From assembly GCF_947492555.1 (NCBI RefSeq), contig NZ_CANLNE010000002.1, positions 549,501 to 613,500 of the forward strand: a DNA stretch of 64,000 nucleotides, read 5' to 3'. This DNA is from an uncultured Roseobacter sp. GTDB lineage: Bacteria > Pseudomonadota > Alphaproteobacteria > Rhodobacterales > Rhodobacteraceae. Both the position numbers and the translations under genes were made by a program. Positions within the stretch are counted from its first letter, which is position 1; every line of letters begins with the position of its first letter. This document shows, piece by piece, positions 52,827-62,409 of this stretch. Under the pieces are notes generated by a model. It saw only the letters and a list, made by a program, of their open reading frames with translations, was not told the DNA's origin and did not search any database.

Positions 52827-54161
52827 GTGGAATTTGACCTGTCCAGTCAGCCGGAGATCGTGCAGCGCGCTGCCGAATACGCCCTCATCGGGTGGGAACT
52901 TGCAAAATCCTGGGCGCTGAGCCCCGCTGCGTGGTCCCAGTTTACCCTTCTGGTGCTTGCCTATTTACTGGCCATCGTGGTGGCACGCCGCCTGCGCGGG
53001 TTGCTGACCCGGGTTATCACCCCTGCAGAAGACGCGGACAACATGTTTGCACAGGCGCGGCGCACTGTTCTGTTGGGTCTGCCCCTGTTGCTGCCGCTGC
53101 TGGCCTATCTCTTCACGGCAATCGGTGAAAGCGTCGTGCGGTCCGTTTTCGACAGCGGCGCGGTGATCGCCTTTGGCAAACGTGTCTTCATGTTCCTCGC
53201 CGTGCGCACCCTGGTGAAGGAGATTGTCAGCGATCCCTTCCTCAAGCTTCTGGGACGGTATGTGCTGATCCCGGTGGCCGCTCTCTATGCGGTCGGGTTG
53301 CTCGACCCGCTGGTGCTCAAGCTCAATGAGATGACGGTGTCGCTGGGGAATATCTCCTTCTCTGTCATGTCCCTGGTGCGCGGCATTATTGCGGGCGGCG
53401 TTCTGTTCTGGCTGGGCGGCTGGTCCAACCGGCAGACCGCGCAGTTCATCGAAAACCAGAAAGACATGCGCCCGTCGCTGCGCCAATTGATGGCCAAGGT
53501 CATCGAGTTCGCCATTTTTGGCGTGGCCTTCCTGCTGCTGCTGAACATCATGGGGATCAACCTCAGCGCGCTGGCGGTGATCGGCGGGGCAATCGGCGTG
53601 GGCCTCGGCTTCGGGCTGCAAAAGATCGCCTCGAACTTCATCTCCGGGGTGATCCTTCTGGTCGAAGGGCAGGCGACGGTCGGCGATTTTGTTGAACTCG
53701 ACGGTGGCGAGGCCGGGCAGATCGTGAAAATGACCGCGCGGGCCGCGATCCTGGAAACCTTCGATGGGCGCTGGATCGTGGTGCCGAACGAGGATTTCAT
53801 CACCACGCGTGTGGTGAACTATTCCGACAGCGGCTCTGCCAACCGCTATGAGGCGCCGTTTTCGGTCAGCTATGATACGGACATCAACAAGGTGCCGCCG
53901 ATCATCGAGGCCGCCGTTGCCACGCACCCCGATGTCTTGGATGCGCCTTACCCGCCTGATTGCGAATTGCGCGGTTTCGGCGACAGCGGCATCGATTTTG
54001 CGGTCGAATTCTGGGTGAACGGGCTGGACGACGGGCCCAATAAGTACACGTCTGATGTGCTCTTTCTGGTCTGGAACGCGCTCAGGGACAACGGCATCGA
54101 AATCCCCTATCCGCACCGGGTTGTGGAATTCAAAGGCGACATGCCGCAGGTTCAGGAGTGA
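52827..54161 (+). CDS. MscS-type mechanosensitive channel
   Basis: 444 residues from GTG 52827, with GAGGGG six bases before it. Several membrane helices, then the pore helix Leu-Ala-Val-Ile-Gly-Gly-Ala-Ile-Gly-Val-Gly-Leu-Gly-Phe-Gly-Leu-Gln and the beta domain Gly-Asp-Phe-Val-Glu. Releases solutes on hypo-osmotic shock. Its stop overlaps the start of the flavoprotein gene (GTGA). Confidence 0.93.
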   Translation: MEFDLSSQPEIVQRAAEYALIGWELAKSWALSPAAWSQFTLLVLAYLLAIVVARRLRGLLTRVITPAEDADNMFAQARRTVLLGLPLLLPLLAYLFTAIGESVVRSVFDSGAVIAFGKRVFMFLAVRTLVKEIVSDPFLKLLGRYVLIPVAALYAVGLLDPLVLKLNEMTVSLGNISFSVMSLVRGIIAGGVLFWLGGWSNRQTAQFIENQKDMRPSLRQLMAKVIEFAIFGVAFLLLLNIMGINLSALAVIGGAIGVGLGFGLQKIASNFISGVILLVEGQATVGDFVELDGGEAGQIVKMTARAAILETFDGRWIVVPNEDFITTRVVNYSDSGSANRYEAPFSVSYDTDINKVPPIIEAAVATHPDVLDAPYPPDCELRGFGDSGIDFAVEFWVNGLDDGPNKYTSDVLFLVWNALRDNGIEIPYPHRVVEFKGDMPQVQE

Positions 54162-55342
54162 GCCACGCGCTGGTGATTGGCGCGGGGCCTGCGGGGTTGA
54201 TGGCGGCGGAAGAACTGGCCGCCGCCGGGCTTCGCGTGACGGTCTGTGAGGCCAAACCTTCTGTCGGGCGCAAGCTGCTGATGGCGGGGAAATCCGGGCT
54301 CAACCTGGCCAAGGACGAGCCTTTCGAGGATATGATGCCCCGCTATTTCGAAGCCGCCGACCCGCTGCGCCCGATACTCCAGACGTTCGACGCAACCGCG
54401 GTGCAGGACTGGGCACGCGCATTGGGGCAGGAGATTTTCACCGGATCGACGGGACGGGTGTTTCCCCGTGCGATGAAAGCCTCGCCGCTTTTGCGCGCGT
54501 GGCTGAACCGATTGACCGAGGCTGGGGTCGTGTTTCGCACCAACATGCGCTGGCGTGGCTGGCATGACGGGAACATGGTGTTCGATGGTCCGCAGGGGCC
54601 TGAGATCCTCCGCGCAGAGGTCACGGTGCTGGCCCTTGGCGGGGCAAGCTGGGCGCGGCTGGGGTCCGATGGGGCCTGGGCCGACATTCTGGCCGCGCGG
54701 GGCGTCGATTTGACGCCCTTTGCAGCCACCAATGTGGGGCTGCAAATCGCGTGGTCACCGCATATGCAAAAGCACGCGGGCGCGGCGTTGAAAGGCGTGC
54801 GCTTCATGGCAGGACCAATGGCGTCGCGGGGTGAGGCGGTGATCAGCCAGACGGGCTTTGAAGGTGGCGGTATCTACGAAATCAGCCGCGCCGTCCGGAT
54901 GCGTCACAGGTTGGTCGTCGATCTTTTACCCGATCTTGATGTGGCAGAGGCCACCAGACGCCTGTCGCGCGCAAGGGGGAAATCCAGCCTGTCGACGCAT
55001 CTGCGCAAAACCCTAAAGCTGGATTCGGTGAAAATTGCGCTGGCGCAGGAACTGGCGCGCCCGCTGCCGAACAACCCTGCGGCGCTTGCACAGGTGCTCA
55101 AGGCATTGCGCCTGCGCCACGACGGTCTGCGTCCGCTGGATCAGGCGATATCGGTTGCTGGTGGTGTGCGGTTTGACGGGCTGACACCGGAGTTGATGCT
55201 GAAACCGCTGCCCGGGGTCTTTTGCGCCGGTGAAATGGTGGATTGGGAGGCTCCGACCGGGGGCTACCTGATCACCGCCTGTCTGGCCACGGGCCGGTGG
55301 GCCGGGCGCGCCGCTGCCGCTTACGCGGCGGACGCCGCCTGA
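54158..55342 (+). CDS. HI0933-like flavoprotein (TIGR03862 type)
   Basis: 394 residues from a GTG overlapping the MscS stop. FAD loop Gly-Ala-Gly-Pro-Ala-Gly-Leu-Met at the start, Lys-Ser-Gly-Leu-Asn-Leu and the C-terminal Ala-Gly-Glu-Met-Val-Asp-Trp-Glu-Ala-Pro-Thr-Gly-Gly-Tyr. Oxidoreductase of unknown substrate. Its end overlaps the GST gene tail by 22 bases on the other strand. Confidence 0.9.
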   Translation: MSHALVIGAGPAGLMAAEELAAAGLRVTVCEAKPSVGRKLLMAGKSGLNLAKDEPFEDMMPRYFEAADPLRPILQTFDATAVQDWARALGQEIFTGSTGRVFPRAMKASPLLRAWLNRLTEAGVVFRTNMRWRGWHDGNMVFDGPQGPEILRAEVTVLALGGASWARLGSDGAWADILAARGVDLTPFAATNVGLQIAWSPHMQKHAGAALKGVRFMAGPMASRGEAVISQTGFEGGGIYEISRAVRMRHRLVVDLLPDLDVAEATRRLSRARGKSSLSTHLRKTLKLDSVKIALAQELARPLPNNPAALAQVLKALRLRHDGLRPLDQAISVAGGVRFDGLTPELMLKPLPGVFCAGEMVDWEAPTGGYLITACLATGRWAGRAAAAYAADAA

Positions 55343-55905
55343 AACGCCGACCGTTCCCGCAGCGCCTTGGCGTAGTGAAAAAGCTTGTCATCGGTGCGTG
55401 GAAATTTTGCCCCGATGGCCCAGTTCAGGCAGTGACAGGCCAGAATGTCCGGCAATGTCATCTCGTCGCCCATCAGGAAGGGCCCGTCGAGACGTTCGGA
55501 CAAGGTCGCGGCTGACCGCTCGAATTCATATTTCAGTGCGTCCTTGACGGCAGGTACCCGCACGCCCTCCGGAAGGGCAAAACTGTGTTTCGCAGCCGAC
55601 CAGAGAATCGCATCAAGCTCATCAATCAGCCAGAAGGTCATCGCATCCTGCCGGGCCCGTGCCACCGTTCCGGCGGGCGCAGTGAGCTTGCCGTGCTTGT
55701 CGGCCAGATAGGTCATGATCGCCACGGAATCAGTCATCACATCCTCCCCATCCAAGAGCGCGGGAATTTTGCCCAGAGCATTGTACTTCATGGCTTCATC
55801 TGATCGGGGGCCGGCAGCAATCTGCTCGTAAGGCTCCTGCATTTCCTGCAACATCCACAAAACCCGAAACGCGCGCGATTTGCTGGTGCCGATCACTGTG
55901 TACAT
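55321..55905 (-). CDS. Glutathione S-transferase family protein
   Basis: 194 residues. N-terminal thioredoxin-like domain with Ser-Arg-Ala-Phe-Arg-Val-Leu-Trp-Met-Leu and Gly-Lys-Ile-Pro-Ala-Leu, Asp-Ser-Val-Ala-Ile for glutathione binding, and an all-helical C-terminal domain. Substrate unknown. Confidence 0.9.
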   Translation of the reverse strand: MYTVIGTSKSRAFRVLWMLQEMQEPYEQIAAGPRSDEAMKYNALGKIPALLDGEDVMTDSVAIMTYLADKHGKLTAPAGTVARARQDAMTFWLIDELDAILWSAAKHSFALPEGVRVPAVKDALKYEFERSAATLSERLDGPFLMGDEMTLPDILACHCLNWAIGAKFPRTDDKLFHYAKALRERSAFQAASAA

Positions 55906-56039
55906 TGCCCGATGTCCTTTGGATTACTGCCTCCGAAGACTGTTTCACGCAGCGCCACGACTGGCAACTGGTGACAGAAAATGTCAGTGGATTGTGAGAA
56001 GGTTTTTGGCGAACCTGCATCCAGACAAGGAGTATGATG

Positions 56040-56468
56040 ATGTCCAAGACCGGGAGCTGCCTTTGTGGCGCCGTAAGCTACACGCTGACCAGCGAACCGA
56101 AGGAATTCGGTGCCTGCCATTGCAACATGTGCCGCAAGTGGAGCGGTGGAATCTACCTCGGTCTGGAAGTGCCAAGCGACAGCATCGAGATCAAGGGCGC
56201 AGACAACCTGACCACATATGCATCATCGCCCTGGGCGGAAAGGGCGTTTTGCAAGACATGCGGCAGCAGTGTCTACTACCGGGTCACGGCGCCGGGTCCG
56301 CATGAGGGCACGTATCATCTGGGGGTCGGTACGCTGGATGACGCCGGTGCCGCGCCGCTGACGGGCGAGCTGTTCATCGACAACAAGCCCAAGGGCTACA
56401 GCTTTGCGGAAAAGACACATCAGATGACCACCGAAGAGGTCATGGCGATGTTTGCGCCGGAGACCTAG
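56040..56468 (+). CDS. GFA family zinc protein
   Basis: 142 residues from the third of three tandem ATGs (56034, 56037, 56040); AAGGAG seven bases before 56040 favours it. Zinc cysteines: Cys-Leu-Cys-Gly near the start, Cys-His-Cys-Asn-Met-Cys, and Cys-Lys-Thr-Cys-Gly. Related to glutathione-dependent formaldehyde-activating enzyme, whose role in formaldehyde removal is disputed. Confidence 0.88.
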   Translation: MSKTGSCLCGAVSYTLTSEPKEFGACHCNMCRKWSGGIYLGLEVPSDSIEIKGADNLTTYASSPWAERAFCKTCGSSVYYRVTAPGPHEGTYHLGVGTLDDAGAAPLTGELFIDNKPKGYSFAEKTHQMTTEEVMAMFAPET

Positions 56469-57466
56469 CGCCCGCCCAGCATCGCCAGCCGGATAAAGGC
56501 GCGTTCCACCAGGGCCATGCCGGGCGCATTCTGCCCGGCGGAGCGCAGTTGCAGATCGGTGTCGGTCAGCAGGGTGATTGCGGTTTCCAGTTTCGCCGCA
56601 CCCCAGCGCCGGGATTGGGCCAGCATCCGGTCCCGGTTGGGTCCGAAGATCGTGGGCCTGCCAGAGATGTCGCTGGCCGCGCGATGCAACGCCCGGAAAT
56701 GGCGCATCGCCCCGATGCACAGCCCGACGGGTGTGGCACCCTGTGCCACCAGTTTTTGCATCACCGGGCCGATGTCATGGGCGCGGGCTTCGGCCACAAC
56801 CATCAGCACATCGTCCACATCCGCCTCAGTGGACGTTGGCGCGCAGGCGGCGATATCTGCGGCAGACACCGGATCGGCCTCGTTCATCTTGTAAAGCGCC
56901 AGTTTCTCAACCGTCTGACGGAAATCACCGGGATCGATCGCTTGCGCGAGATCGGCGAGGGCGGCCATCGCGTCGCCGGGCACCTGTGTCAGACCGGCGT
57001 CGCGCAGGGCGGTGTCGATTTCTTCCCGTGTCGGCGGGTTGTCGTAGATCGCCGCCGCATAGGCCTGCGGATGGGCTTCAAAGGCTTTGCGCAGCTTCGA
57101 GGTCGGTTTGAGGGCACCGCCTGTCACGATGATCTGTGCATCGCCTGGCTGCCAGTCTTCCAGTGCAGCAAGAATCGCCGGAGCAGCGGTATCATTCGCT
57201 TCTTCGACAAAAACCGCACGGGGACCCGGAAAAAAGCCCACTGCCTTAATGGCATCGATCAGCAAGGCGGGATCCTTGCGGATATCGCTACCCGCCATCC
57301 GGCTCAGCCGCATTTCCTCTTCGGCGCCGTCACCCAGCAGGGCAGTCAAAACCTGCTGCCGCTTCAGAGCCACGCGCATGCCATCCGTGCCGTAGATCAG
57401 CAACCCGGTCTTGCTGGCGTCCGGTTTTGCGAAATAGGCATTGGCGTCGCGCGGGGAAAGTTTCAT
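56465..57466 (-). CDS. holA: DNA polymerase III subunit delta
   Basis: 333 residues, clamp-loader subunit that opens the sliding clamp. Diverged but colinear with HolA: N-terminal Leu-Ile-Tyr-Gly-Thr-Asp, central Phe-Val-Glu-Glu-Ala-Asn-Asp and C-terminal helical collar. Its ATG overlaps the lptE stop (ATGA), the standard alphaproteobacterial order leuS-lptE-holA. Confidence 0.92.
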   Translation of the reverse strand: MKLSPRDANAYFAKPDASKTGLLIYGTDGMRVALKRQQVLTALLGDGAEEEMRLSRMAGSDIRKDPALLIDAIKAVGFFPGPRAVFVEEANDTAAPAILAALEDWQPGDAQIIVTGGALKPTSKLRKAFEAHPQAYAAAIYDNPPTREEIDTALRDAGLTQVPGDAMAALADLAQAIDPGDFRQTVEKLALYKMNEADPVSAADIAACAPTSTEADVDDVLMVVAEARAHDIGPVMQKLVAQGATPVGLCIGAMRHFRALHRAASDISGRPTIFGPNRDRMLAQSRRWGAAKLETAITLLTDTDLQLRSAGQNAPGMALVERAFIRLAMLGGR

Positions 57467-57942
57467 CAGATGTCTGCGACCAGCACCCGCGTGACGATCT
57501 GGTCGGCCAACAGAATCATCAGACGCTTTTGAGCATCACGTTCTGCCGCCAACGTGGCAACGGTTGTGCCAGCGGCGGAGTATCCGGTGAAGTTATCGAC
57601 CGACCCGGAGGTGATCACGCGGCCCGTGGCGACCTCGACCAGAGAATAGTCAGCGTAACCCAGCAGGTTGTAACGCGTGATGTTCCCCTCGCGGTCAACC
57701 GCAAGGTTTTCCTGGCTGGAACGCACAGACAGGTTCAGCCGGTAGACAGGTTCTGCCGCGCGGCCCAGGCGCTCTTCAATCCGCTGCGTCGCAAGGAATG
57801 CATTGCGGGTCGACGGTTCTGACACCGTGATGCTGTTCTGCACCTGCGTGCCTGTCCCCCCCGTTCCGTAGACCGGTGTAAAGCCGCAGGCGGCAAGCAC
57901 CAGCGGCAAAATCAGCAGAAATTTTCGACTAGACAACAACAT
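57466..57942 (-). CDS. lptE: LPS assembly lipoprotein
   Basis: 158 residues with a lipoprotein signal: hydrophobic helix and lipobox Val-Leu-Ala-Ala-Cys (Cys near residue 19), then Gly-Phe-Thr-Pro-Val-Tyr, the LptE start. Forms the outer-membrane plug complex with LptD. Lies between leuS (14-base overlap) and holA. Confidence 0.92.
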   Translation of the reverse strand: MLLSSRKFLLILPLVLAACGFTPVYGTGGTGTQVQNSITVSEPSTRNAFLATQRIEERLGRAAEPVYRLNLSVRSSQENLAVDREGNITRYNLLGYADYSLVEVATGRVITSGSVDNFTGYSAAGTTVATLAAERDAQKRLMILLADQIVTRVLVADI

Positions 57943-60475
57943 TCACGATCCGTCCGGGGACAACGATGACTTTCTTGGGCGCAGCGCCATCAAGGGTTCT
58001 GAGCACAGCCTGATCCGCAAGCGCTGCCTTTTCAACCTCTTCTTTGGGCATATCGGCAGGCACGGTGATTTCGGCGCGCCGCTTGCCGTTGACCTGAATG
58101 GGCAAGGTGACGGTGTCGGAAACCAGCATCGCCTCATCGGCCTTGGGCCACGGGGCGGTTGTGATCAGCCCCTCGCCGCCCTGATGTGCCCAGATATCTT
58201 CGGCCAGGTGCGGGGTCATCGGTGACATCAGCTGTGCCAGCGTCATGATCGCCTCGCGCTGGGCGGTGTATCCTGCCTTGGATTTCTGCAAAGTGGCGGT
58301 GAAGGCGTAAAGCTTTGCAATCGCAGCGTTAAAGCCGAAGCTTTCGATTCCCATGGTTACGTCGTGGATGCAGACATGCATGGCGCGCAGCAGTTCCGCA
58401 TCCCCTGTGCCTTGGGCGCTTTTGTCCATCGCGCCGATCCGGTCGCAAAGGTTCCAGACGCGGGTCAGATGCTTGAACGCAGCCTCCGCACCGCTGGCTG
58501 TCCATTCCACATCCCGCTCGGGCGGGCTGTCGCTCAGCACGAACCAGCGCGCGGTATCGGCGCCGTAGGCCGAGATGATGTTGATCGGGTCGACGACATT
58601 CTTCTTGGACTTCGACATCTTGGCCGAAGGGATGATCTCTACCTCTGTGCCGTCAGCCAGCTTCCCGTCGGTCACGTCCTCGGGTAGGTGATAGACAGGC
58701 CGTCCCTTGTCATCGCGTGTCTGGTAGATCTCATGGGTGACCATGCCCTGGGTGAAAAGCGCGTCGAAAGGCTCTTCAGTACCCTGTGGCAGGTGCCCCG
58801 TGATCCGCATCGCCCGTGCGAAGAACCGCGAATAGAGCAGATGCAGAATCGCATGCTCAATGCCGCCGATGTACTGGTCCACGTTCATCCAATAGGCGGC
58901 GTCTTCCATCACGGTCGGTGTGTCGGCGTGCGGGGCGGTGAAGCGCGCGAAGTACCACGAGCTGTCCACGAAAGTGTCCATCGTGTCGGTTTCCCGCCGC
59001 GCAGGTTTGCCACAGGACGGGCAGGCGGTGTCCCGCCATGTCGGATGCCGGTCGAGCGGATTGCCGGGGACGCTGAGGTCCACGTCATAGGGCAGCTCAA
59101 TCGGCAAGTTCTCTTTCTTCTCGGGCACCACACCGCAGGCCTCGCAATGGACTACCGGAATCGGGCACCCCCAGTAACGCTGGCGGGAAAGGCCCCAGTC
59201 GCGCAGCCGGTACTTGGTCACACCCTGCCCAATACCGTTCGCCTCGCAAAAGTCGATGGCGGCGTCGATGCCTTCCAGCCCAGTCTGATGCGGCTCGCCT
59301 GCGAAGCCGCGGTTGTAAAAGACCTTCTCCGTCTTGGCGGGCACATAGGCCTCTGTCAGGGTTTCGTCGCTGTCCTCAGACGGCAGGTAGGTCGCAATGA
59401 TCGGCAGCCCGTATTTGGTGGCAAACTCGAAATCCCGCTGGTCATGCGCCGGACAGCCGAAAATCGCCCCGGTGCCGTAGTCCATCAGGATGAAGTTCGC
59501 GATATAGACGGGCAGTTCATGGGAGGTATCGAAGGGGTGGCGGACGCGAATGCCCGTGTCGAAGCCCAGCTTTTCGGCAGTCTCGATGGCCTCTTCGGTG
59601 GTGCCCCCCTTGCGGCACTCCGCGCAAAAGGCGGCGACATCCTCGCGGTCCCGCTCCAGCACCTTGGCAAGGGGGTGATCGGGCGAAATGCCCACAAACG
59701 ACGCGCCCAACAGGGTATCGGGCCGGGTGGTGTAGACCTCGATCCGGTCGTGCCCGTCGGGGGCGTCTATGGTCGAGAAGGCAAACTGCAGCCCGCGGGA
59801 TTTGCCGATCCAGTTCTCCTGCATCAGCCGCACTTTGGCGGGCCAGTTCACCAGACGATCCAGCGCTTCAAGCAGCTCTTCCGAATGATCACTGATCTTG
59901 AAGAACCACTGTGTGAGCTCGCGCCGCTCGACCAGCGCGCCGGAGCGCCAGCCGCGTCCCTGTTCGACCTGCTCATTCGCCAGAACGGTCATGTCCACCG
60001 GATCCCAGTTCACCACGGCGTTCTTGCGATAGACCAGGCCCGCCTCGAGGAAATCGAGGAACAGCGCCTGCTGCTGGCCGTAGTACGCCACATCGCAGGT
60101 GGCGAACTCACGCGACCAGTCGATGGAGAGGCCTAACGGCTTCATCTGGGCGCGCATGTCACTGATGTTGTCGTAGGTCCAGTCCTTGGGATGCCCGCCG
60201 ATGGCCATTGCCGCGTTTTCCGCAGGCATGCCGAAGGCGTCCCAGCCCATGGGGTGCAGCACGTTATGGCCGGTGCTGAGCTTGTAGCGCGCGATCACGT
60301 CGCCCATCGTATAGTTGCGCACATGCCCCATGTGGATGCGGCCGGAGGGGTATGGGAACATCTCCAGCACATAGTATTTGGGCTTGTCGGCCGAGCGCAC
60401 GGCCTTGAAGACTTCATCCCGAGACCATGCCGCCTGCCAGCGGGCTTCGATCTCTGCGGGGGTGTAACGCGTCAT
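57929..60475 (-). CDS. leuS: Leucyl-tRNA synthetase
   Basis: 848 residues. HIGH-type motif Pro-Ser-Gly-Arg-Ile-His-Met-Gly-His at about 45, editing domain Thr-Thr-Arg-Pro-Asp-Thr-Leu, zinc-type cysteines in the inserted domain (Cys-Glu-Ala-Cys and Cys-Pro-Ser-Cys), and Lys-Met-Ser-Lys-Ser near 610. First gene of leuS-lptE-holA. Confidence 0.97.
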   Translation of the reverse strand: MTRYTPAEIEARWQAAWSRDEVFKAVRSADKPKYYVLEMFPYPSGRIHMGHVRNYTMGDVIARYKLSTGHNVLHPMGWDAFGMPAENAAMAIGGHPKDWTYDNISDMRAQMKPLGLSIDWSREFATCDVAYYGQQQALFLDFLEAGLVYRKNAVVNWDPVDMTVLANEQVEQGRGWRSGALVERRELTQWFFKISDHSEELLEALDRLVNWPAKVRLMQENWIGKSRGLQFAFSTIDAPDGHDRIEVYTTRPDTLLGASFVGISPDHPLAKVLERDREDVAAFCAECRKGGTTEEAIETAEKLGFDTGIRVRHPFDTSHELPVYIANFILMDYGTGAIFGCPAHDQRDFEFATKYGLPIIATYLPSEDSDETLTEAYVPAKTEKVFYNRGFAGEPHQTGLEGIDAAIDFCEANGIGQGVTKYRLRDWGLSRQRYWGCPIPVVHCEACGVVPEKKENLPIELPYDVDLSVPGNPLDRHPTWRDTACPSCGKPARRETDTMDTFVDSSWYFARFTAPHADTPTVMEDAAYWMNVDQYIGGIEHAILHLLYSRFFARAMRITGHLPQGTEEPFDALFTQGMVTHEIYQTRDDKGRPVYHLPEDVTDGKLADGTEVEIIPSAKMSKSKKNVVDPINIISAYGADTARWFVLSDSPPERDVEWTASGAEAAFKHLTRVWNLCDRIGAMDKSAQGTGDAELLRAMHVCIHDVTMGIESFGFNAAIAKLYAFTATLQKSKAGYTAQREAIMTLAQLMSPMTPHLAEDIWAHQGGEGLITTAPWPKADEAMLVSDTVTLPIQVNGKRRAEITVPADMPKEEVEKAALADQAVLRTLDGAAPKKVIVVPGRIVNVVV

Positions 60476-60498
60476 GACTGCGTCCTTTTTAACGTGAG

Positions 60499-60535
60499 AG
60501 CGCCGGGAGCCGTTTCATCTACGGGGCCCGGCGCT
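60499..60535. repeat. Long stem-loop between the DUF3576 gene and leuS
   Basis: AGCGCCGGG (60499-60507) and CCCGGCGCT (60527-60535) form a perfect nine-base stem with an inner CCGT/ACGG pairing. Both flanking genes run on the minus strand. No U-tract follows on the minus strand (next bases read CTCACGTTAAAAAGG), so it may be a Rho-type stop or an RNA element in the leuS leader. Confidence 0.5.
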
Positions 60536-60566
60536 GATGTTGCATGGGTCTGGAAAAACCGAATGA

Positions 60567-61061
60567 CTAGAGCCTGTTATCCGCGATGCGTAGTTGCCGT
60601 GCGCGGCTTAGAATAGCGTCTTCCACCGCGCGAACGGTGGCTGCACTTGCCGGACCACCCTGGGTCTGCAGCGATACATTCAGCGAGCGCGCATCCAGGG
60701 CCGGATCATTGATCAATACGGTCGCGCGGTAGGACCGGCCCCCGCCGGGCGGGCGGCCAAAGCCGGTGATGATCACGCCGGTAAACGGGTCGACCGATTG
60801 CACGGGCAGGAAGTCGAGCACCTCCAGCGAGGCCGACCAGATATACTTGTTCACCGCCACATTCGTTTCTGTGTTGCGGCGCCCGAAGGCTTCCCAGATC
60901 GTTTCCGCTCCGGCACCGTCTGACGCGCGCGCCGCGTCGCTGTCTATGTCAGGGTCAACCTCGGCAGGTGCACCGCCCGTGCGGCTGCCCCCGCCGCAGG
61001 CGGACAGCGCCGCGACAACGGTTGTGACGGCAAAGAGCCTCAAAATACTGGTTGGTGTCAT
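60567..61061 (-). CDS. DUF3576 lipoprotein
   Basis: 164 residues with lipobox Leu-Ser-Ala-Cys (Cys near 22) and then Gly-Gly-Gly-Ser. The body shows the DUF3576 pattern (Asn-Lys-Tyr-Ile-Trp, Pro-Phe-Thr-Gly-Val-Ile, Thr-Asp/Asn-Trp-like). Probably outer-membrane; function unknown. Divergent from the porin gene. Confidence 0.88.
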   Translation of the reverse strand: MTPTSILRLFAVTTVVAALSACGGGSRTGGAPAEVDPDIDSDAARASDGAGAETIWEAFGRRNTETNVAVNKYIWSASLEVLDFLPVQSVDPFTGVIITGFGRPPGGGRSYRATVLINDPALDARSLNVSLQTQGGPASAATVRAVEDAILSRARQLRIADNRL

Positions 61062-61346
61062 GTCGCTACCCGCTACTCAATCTCGGCTGCACGTTAGTCT
61101 ATCTAATGGAGGAGGGACAAGGGCGTTATCGTCTATAAGGCAGTTGGTACATATGGGTTTTTACGCAACTGATATCTGTGTGCTGGGGCGATATGAAGGA
61201 GTGTGGCAAAGCTGCACCATTTTTCCCGGCTCTCGCCTCACCTCTGTCCAAGTCCTTGCAAAAGGGGGGGGTTAAGAGCGAAACACTGCTCAGGTTCAAA
61301 AGGGATTCCCCCGTTGGACAACGAATAGCAAACCGAGGACAAGTTC
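61062..61346 (+). promoter_or_regulatory. Porin upstream region with a G8 tract
   Basis: 285 bases without a supported gene between the divergent DUF3576 and porin starts, expected to hold both promoters. I cannot fix -35/-10 elements with confidence. A run of eight G (61264-61271) lies 75 bases before the porin ATG. GAGGA precedes the ATG as the ribosome site. Confidence 0.5.
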
Positions 61347-62303
61347 ATGAAAAAACTTCTCATCGCTACAACAGCACTGGTGGGAACAGCCAGCGTCGTA
61401 GCAGCTGACAATGCAAACATTAACTTCGGCGGGTATGGTCGTTTTGGTATCCTGTACGAAGAAGATCGTGCTGGCGGCACCGAAGAGGACACACGTATCG
61501 AAAGCCGTTTCCGTCTGAACATCGACGCATCCACAGAGACAGACGGCGGCATCCGCTTTGCTGCTCGTGTTCGCGTTGAAGCCAACGAAAACGCCAACAA
61601 CTCCGCAAACGCGGCGTCCTTCTCCGGCGCACGTTTCCAAGTGTCCTCCGGTGGCCTGCGCGTTCGCGTTGGTAACATCTCCGGCGTGACAGACGCGGCG
61701 AACGTTGTTAACTACTTCGGCTTCGAGCCCGGCCTCGTTGGTCAAACTGGCCAGTACGCCAACTCCGGCGTTTCGCTGCCAGCGTTCTCCAGCACAGGTG
61801 CAGGTAACAACGGCATCAACGTTCTGTACGAAATGGGCGACTTCAAAGTCATGGCGTCCTACACAGACGACCACACCGACAATCTTGGTGGTGCGGGCGC
61901 TACAGCGTTCGGCGATTCCTTCGAAATCGGCGCATCCTACACATTCAGCGCATGGACGCTGGGTGCCGTTTACGGTGAATTCGAAGACGCAGGTTCCGAT
62001 GTAAGCGAAGACTGGATCGTTGCAACTCTGTCCGGCACCATCGGTATCGCAGACGTTTCGTTCCTGGTCTCCGACTTTGAAGGTGACGATGACGCCGTAT
62101 TCGGTGCTTCGGCTTCCTTCCCAGTTGGCGCAGCAACAAGCATCCTCGCATCGTTCTCCGATGGTGGTGATGACGCCAACGACACATCCTACGGCCTGGG
62201 CTTCCGCCACTCGCTGGGTGGTGGTGTCCGTCTCGACGGTATGGTTGGCTCGAACGCAGCTGGCAACACCATTGCTGACCTGGGTGTTCGCTTCGACTTC
62301 TAA
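61347..62303 (+). CDS. Outer-membrane porin
   Basis: 318 residues. Signal peptide (about 1-20, cut after Val-Ala-Ala), then a 16-stranded beta-barrel pattern of the Rhodobacter type, with Asp/Glu-rich loops and the C-terminal Phe required for barrel insertion. Codon use is unlike the neighbours: Arg is mostly CGT/CGC and Asn AAC, typical of very high expression. General diffusion of small solutes. A perfect terminator follows. Confidence 0.92.
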   Translation: MKKLLIATTALVGTASVVAADNANINFGGYGRFGILYEEDRAGGTEEDTRIESRFRLNIDASTETDGGIRFAARVRVEANENANNSANAASFSGARFQVSSGGLRVRVGNISGVTDAANVVNYFGFEPGLVGQTGQYANSGVSLPAFSSTGAGNNGINVLYEMGDFKVMASYTDDHTDNLGGAGATAFGDSFEIGASYTFSAWTLGAVYGEFEDAGSDVSEDWIVATLSGTIGIADVSFLVSDFEGDDDAVFGASASFPVGAATSILASFSDGGDDANDTSYGLGFRHSLGGGVRLDGMVGSNAAGNTIADLGVRFDF

Positions 62304-62329
62304 GTCGATCTGAATGATCCAAGACTTTT

Positions 62330-62362
62330 GGGGCAGACCTTCGGGTCTGCCCCTTTTCTTTT
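62330..62362 (+). terminator. UUCG-capped intrinsic terminator of the porin gene
   Basis: GGGGCAGACC (62330-62339), tetraloop TTCG, GGTCTGCCCC (62344-62353), then TTTTCTTTT. Ten-base perfect stem with the very stable C(UUCG)G loop, consistent with a heavily transcribed gene. Confidence 0.96.
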
Positions 62363-62409
62363 GCGTGGGGCTGTTATCTTGTGCGGCAAAAGATCGATTG
62401 GAGAGCCAA

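Noticed and set aside
45654-57942. Three gene pairs (waaA-like/lpxK, pmbA/cysQ, leuS/lptE) overlap by exactly 14 bases
   Set aside because: Curious, but 8-, 11- and 14-base overlaps are ordinary in packed operons and no common sequence element is seen.
58688-60136. 482-codon open frame opposite leuS
   Set aside because: Antisense shadow; leuS is unambiguous.
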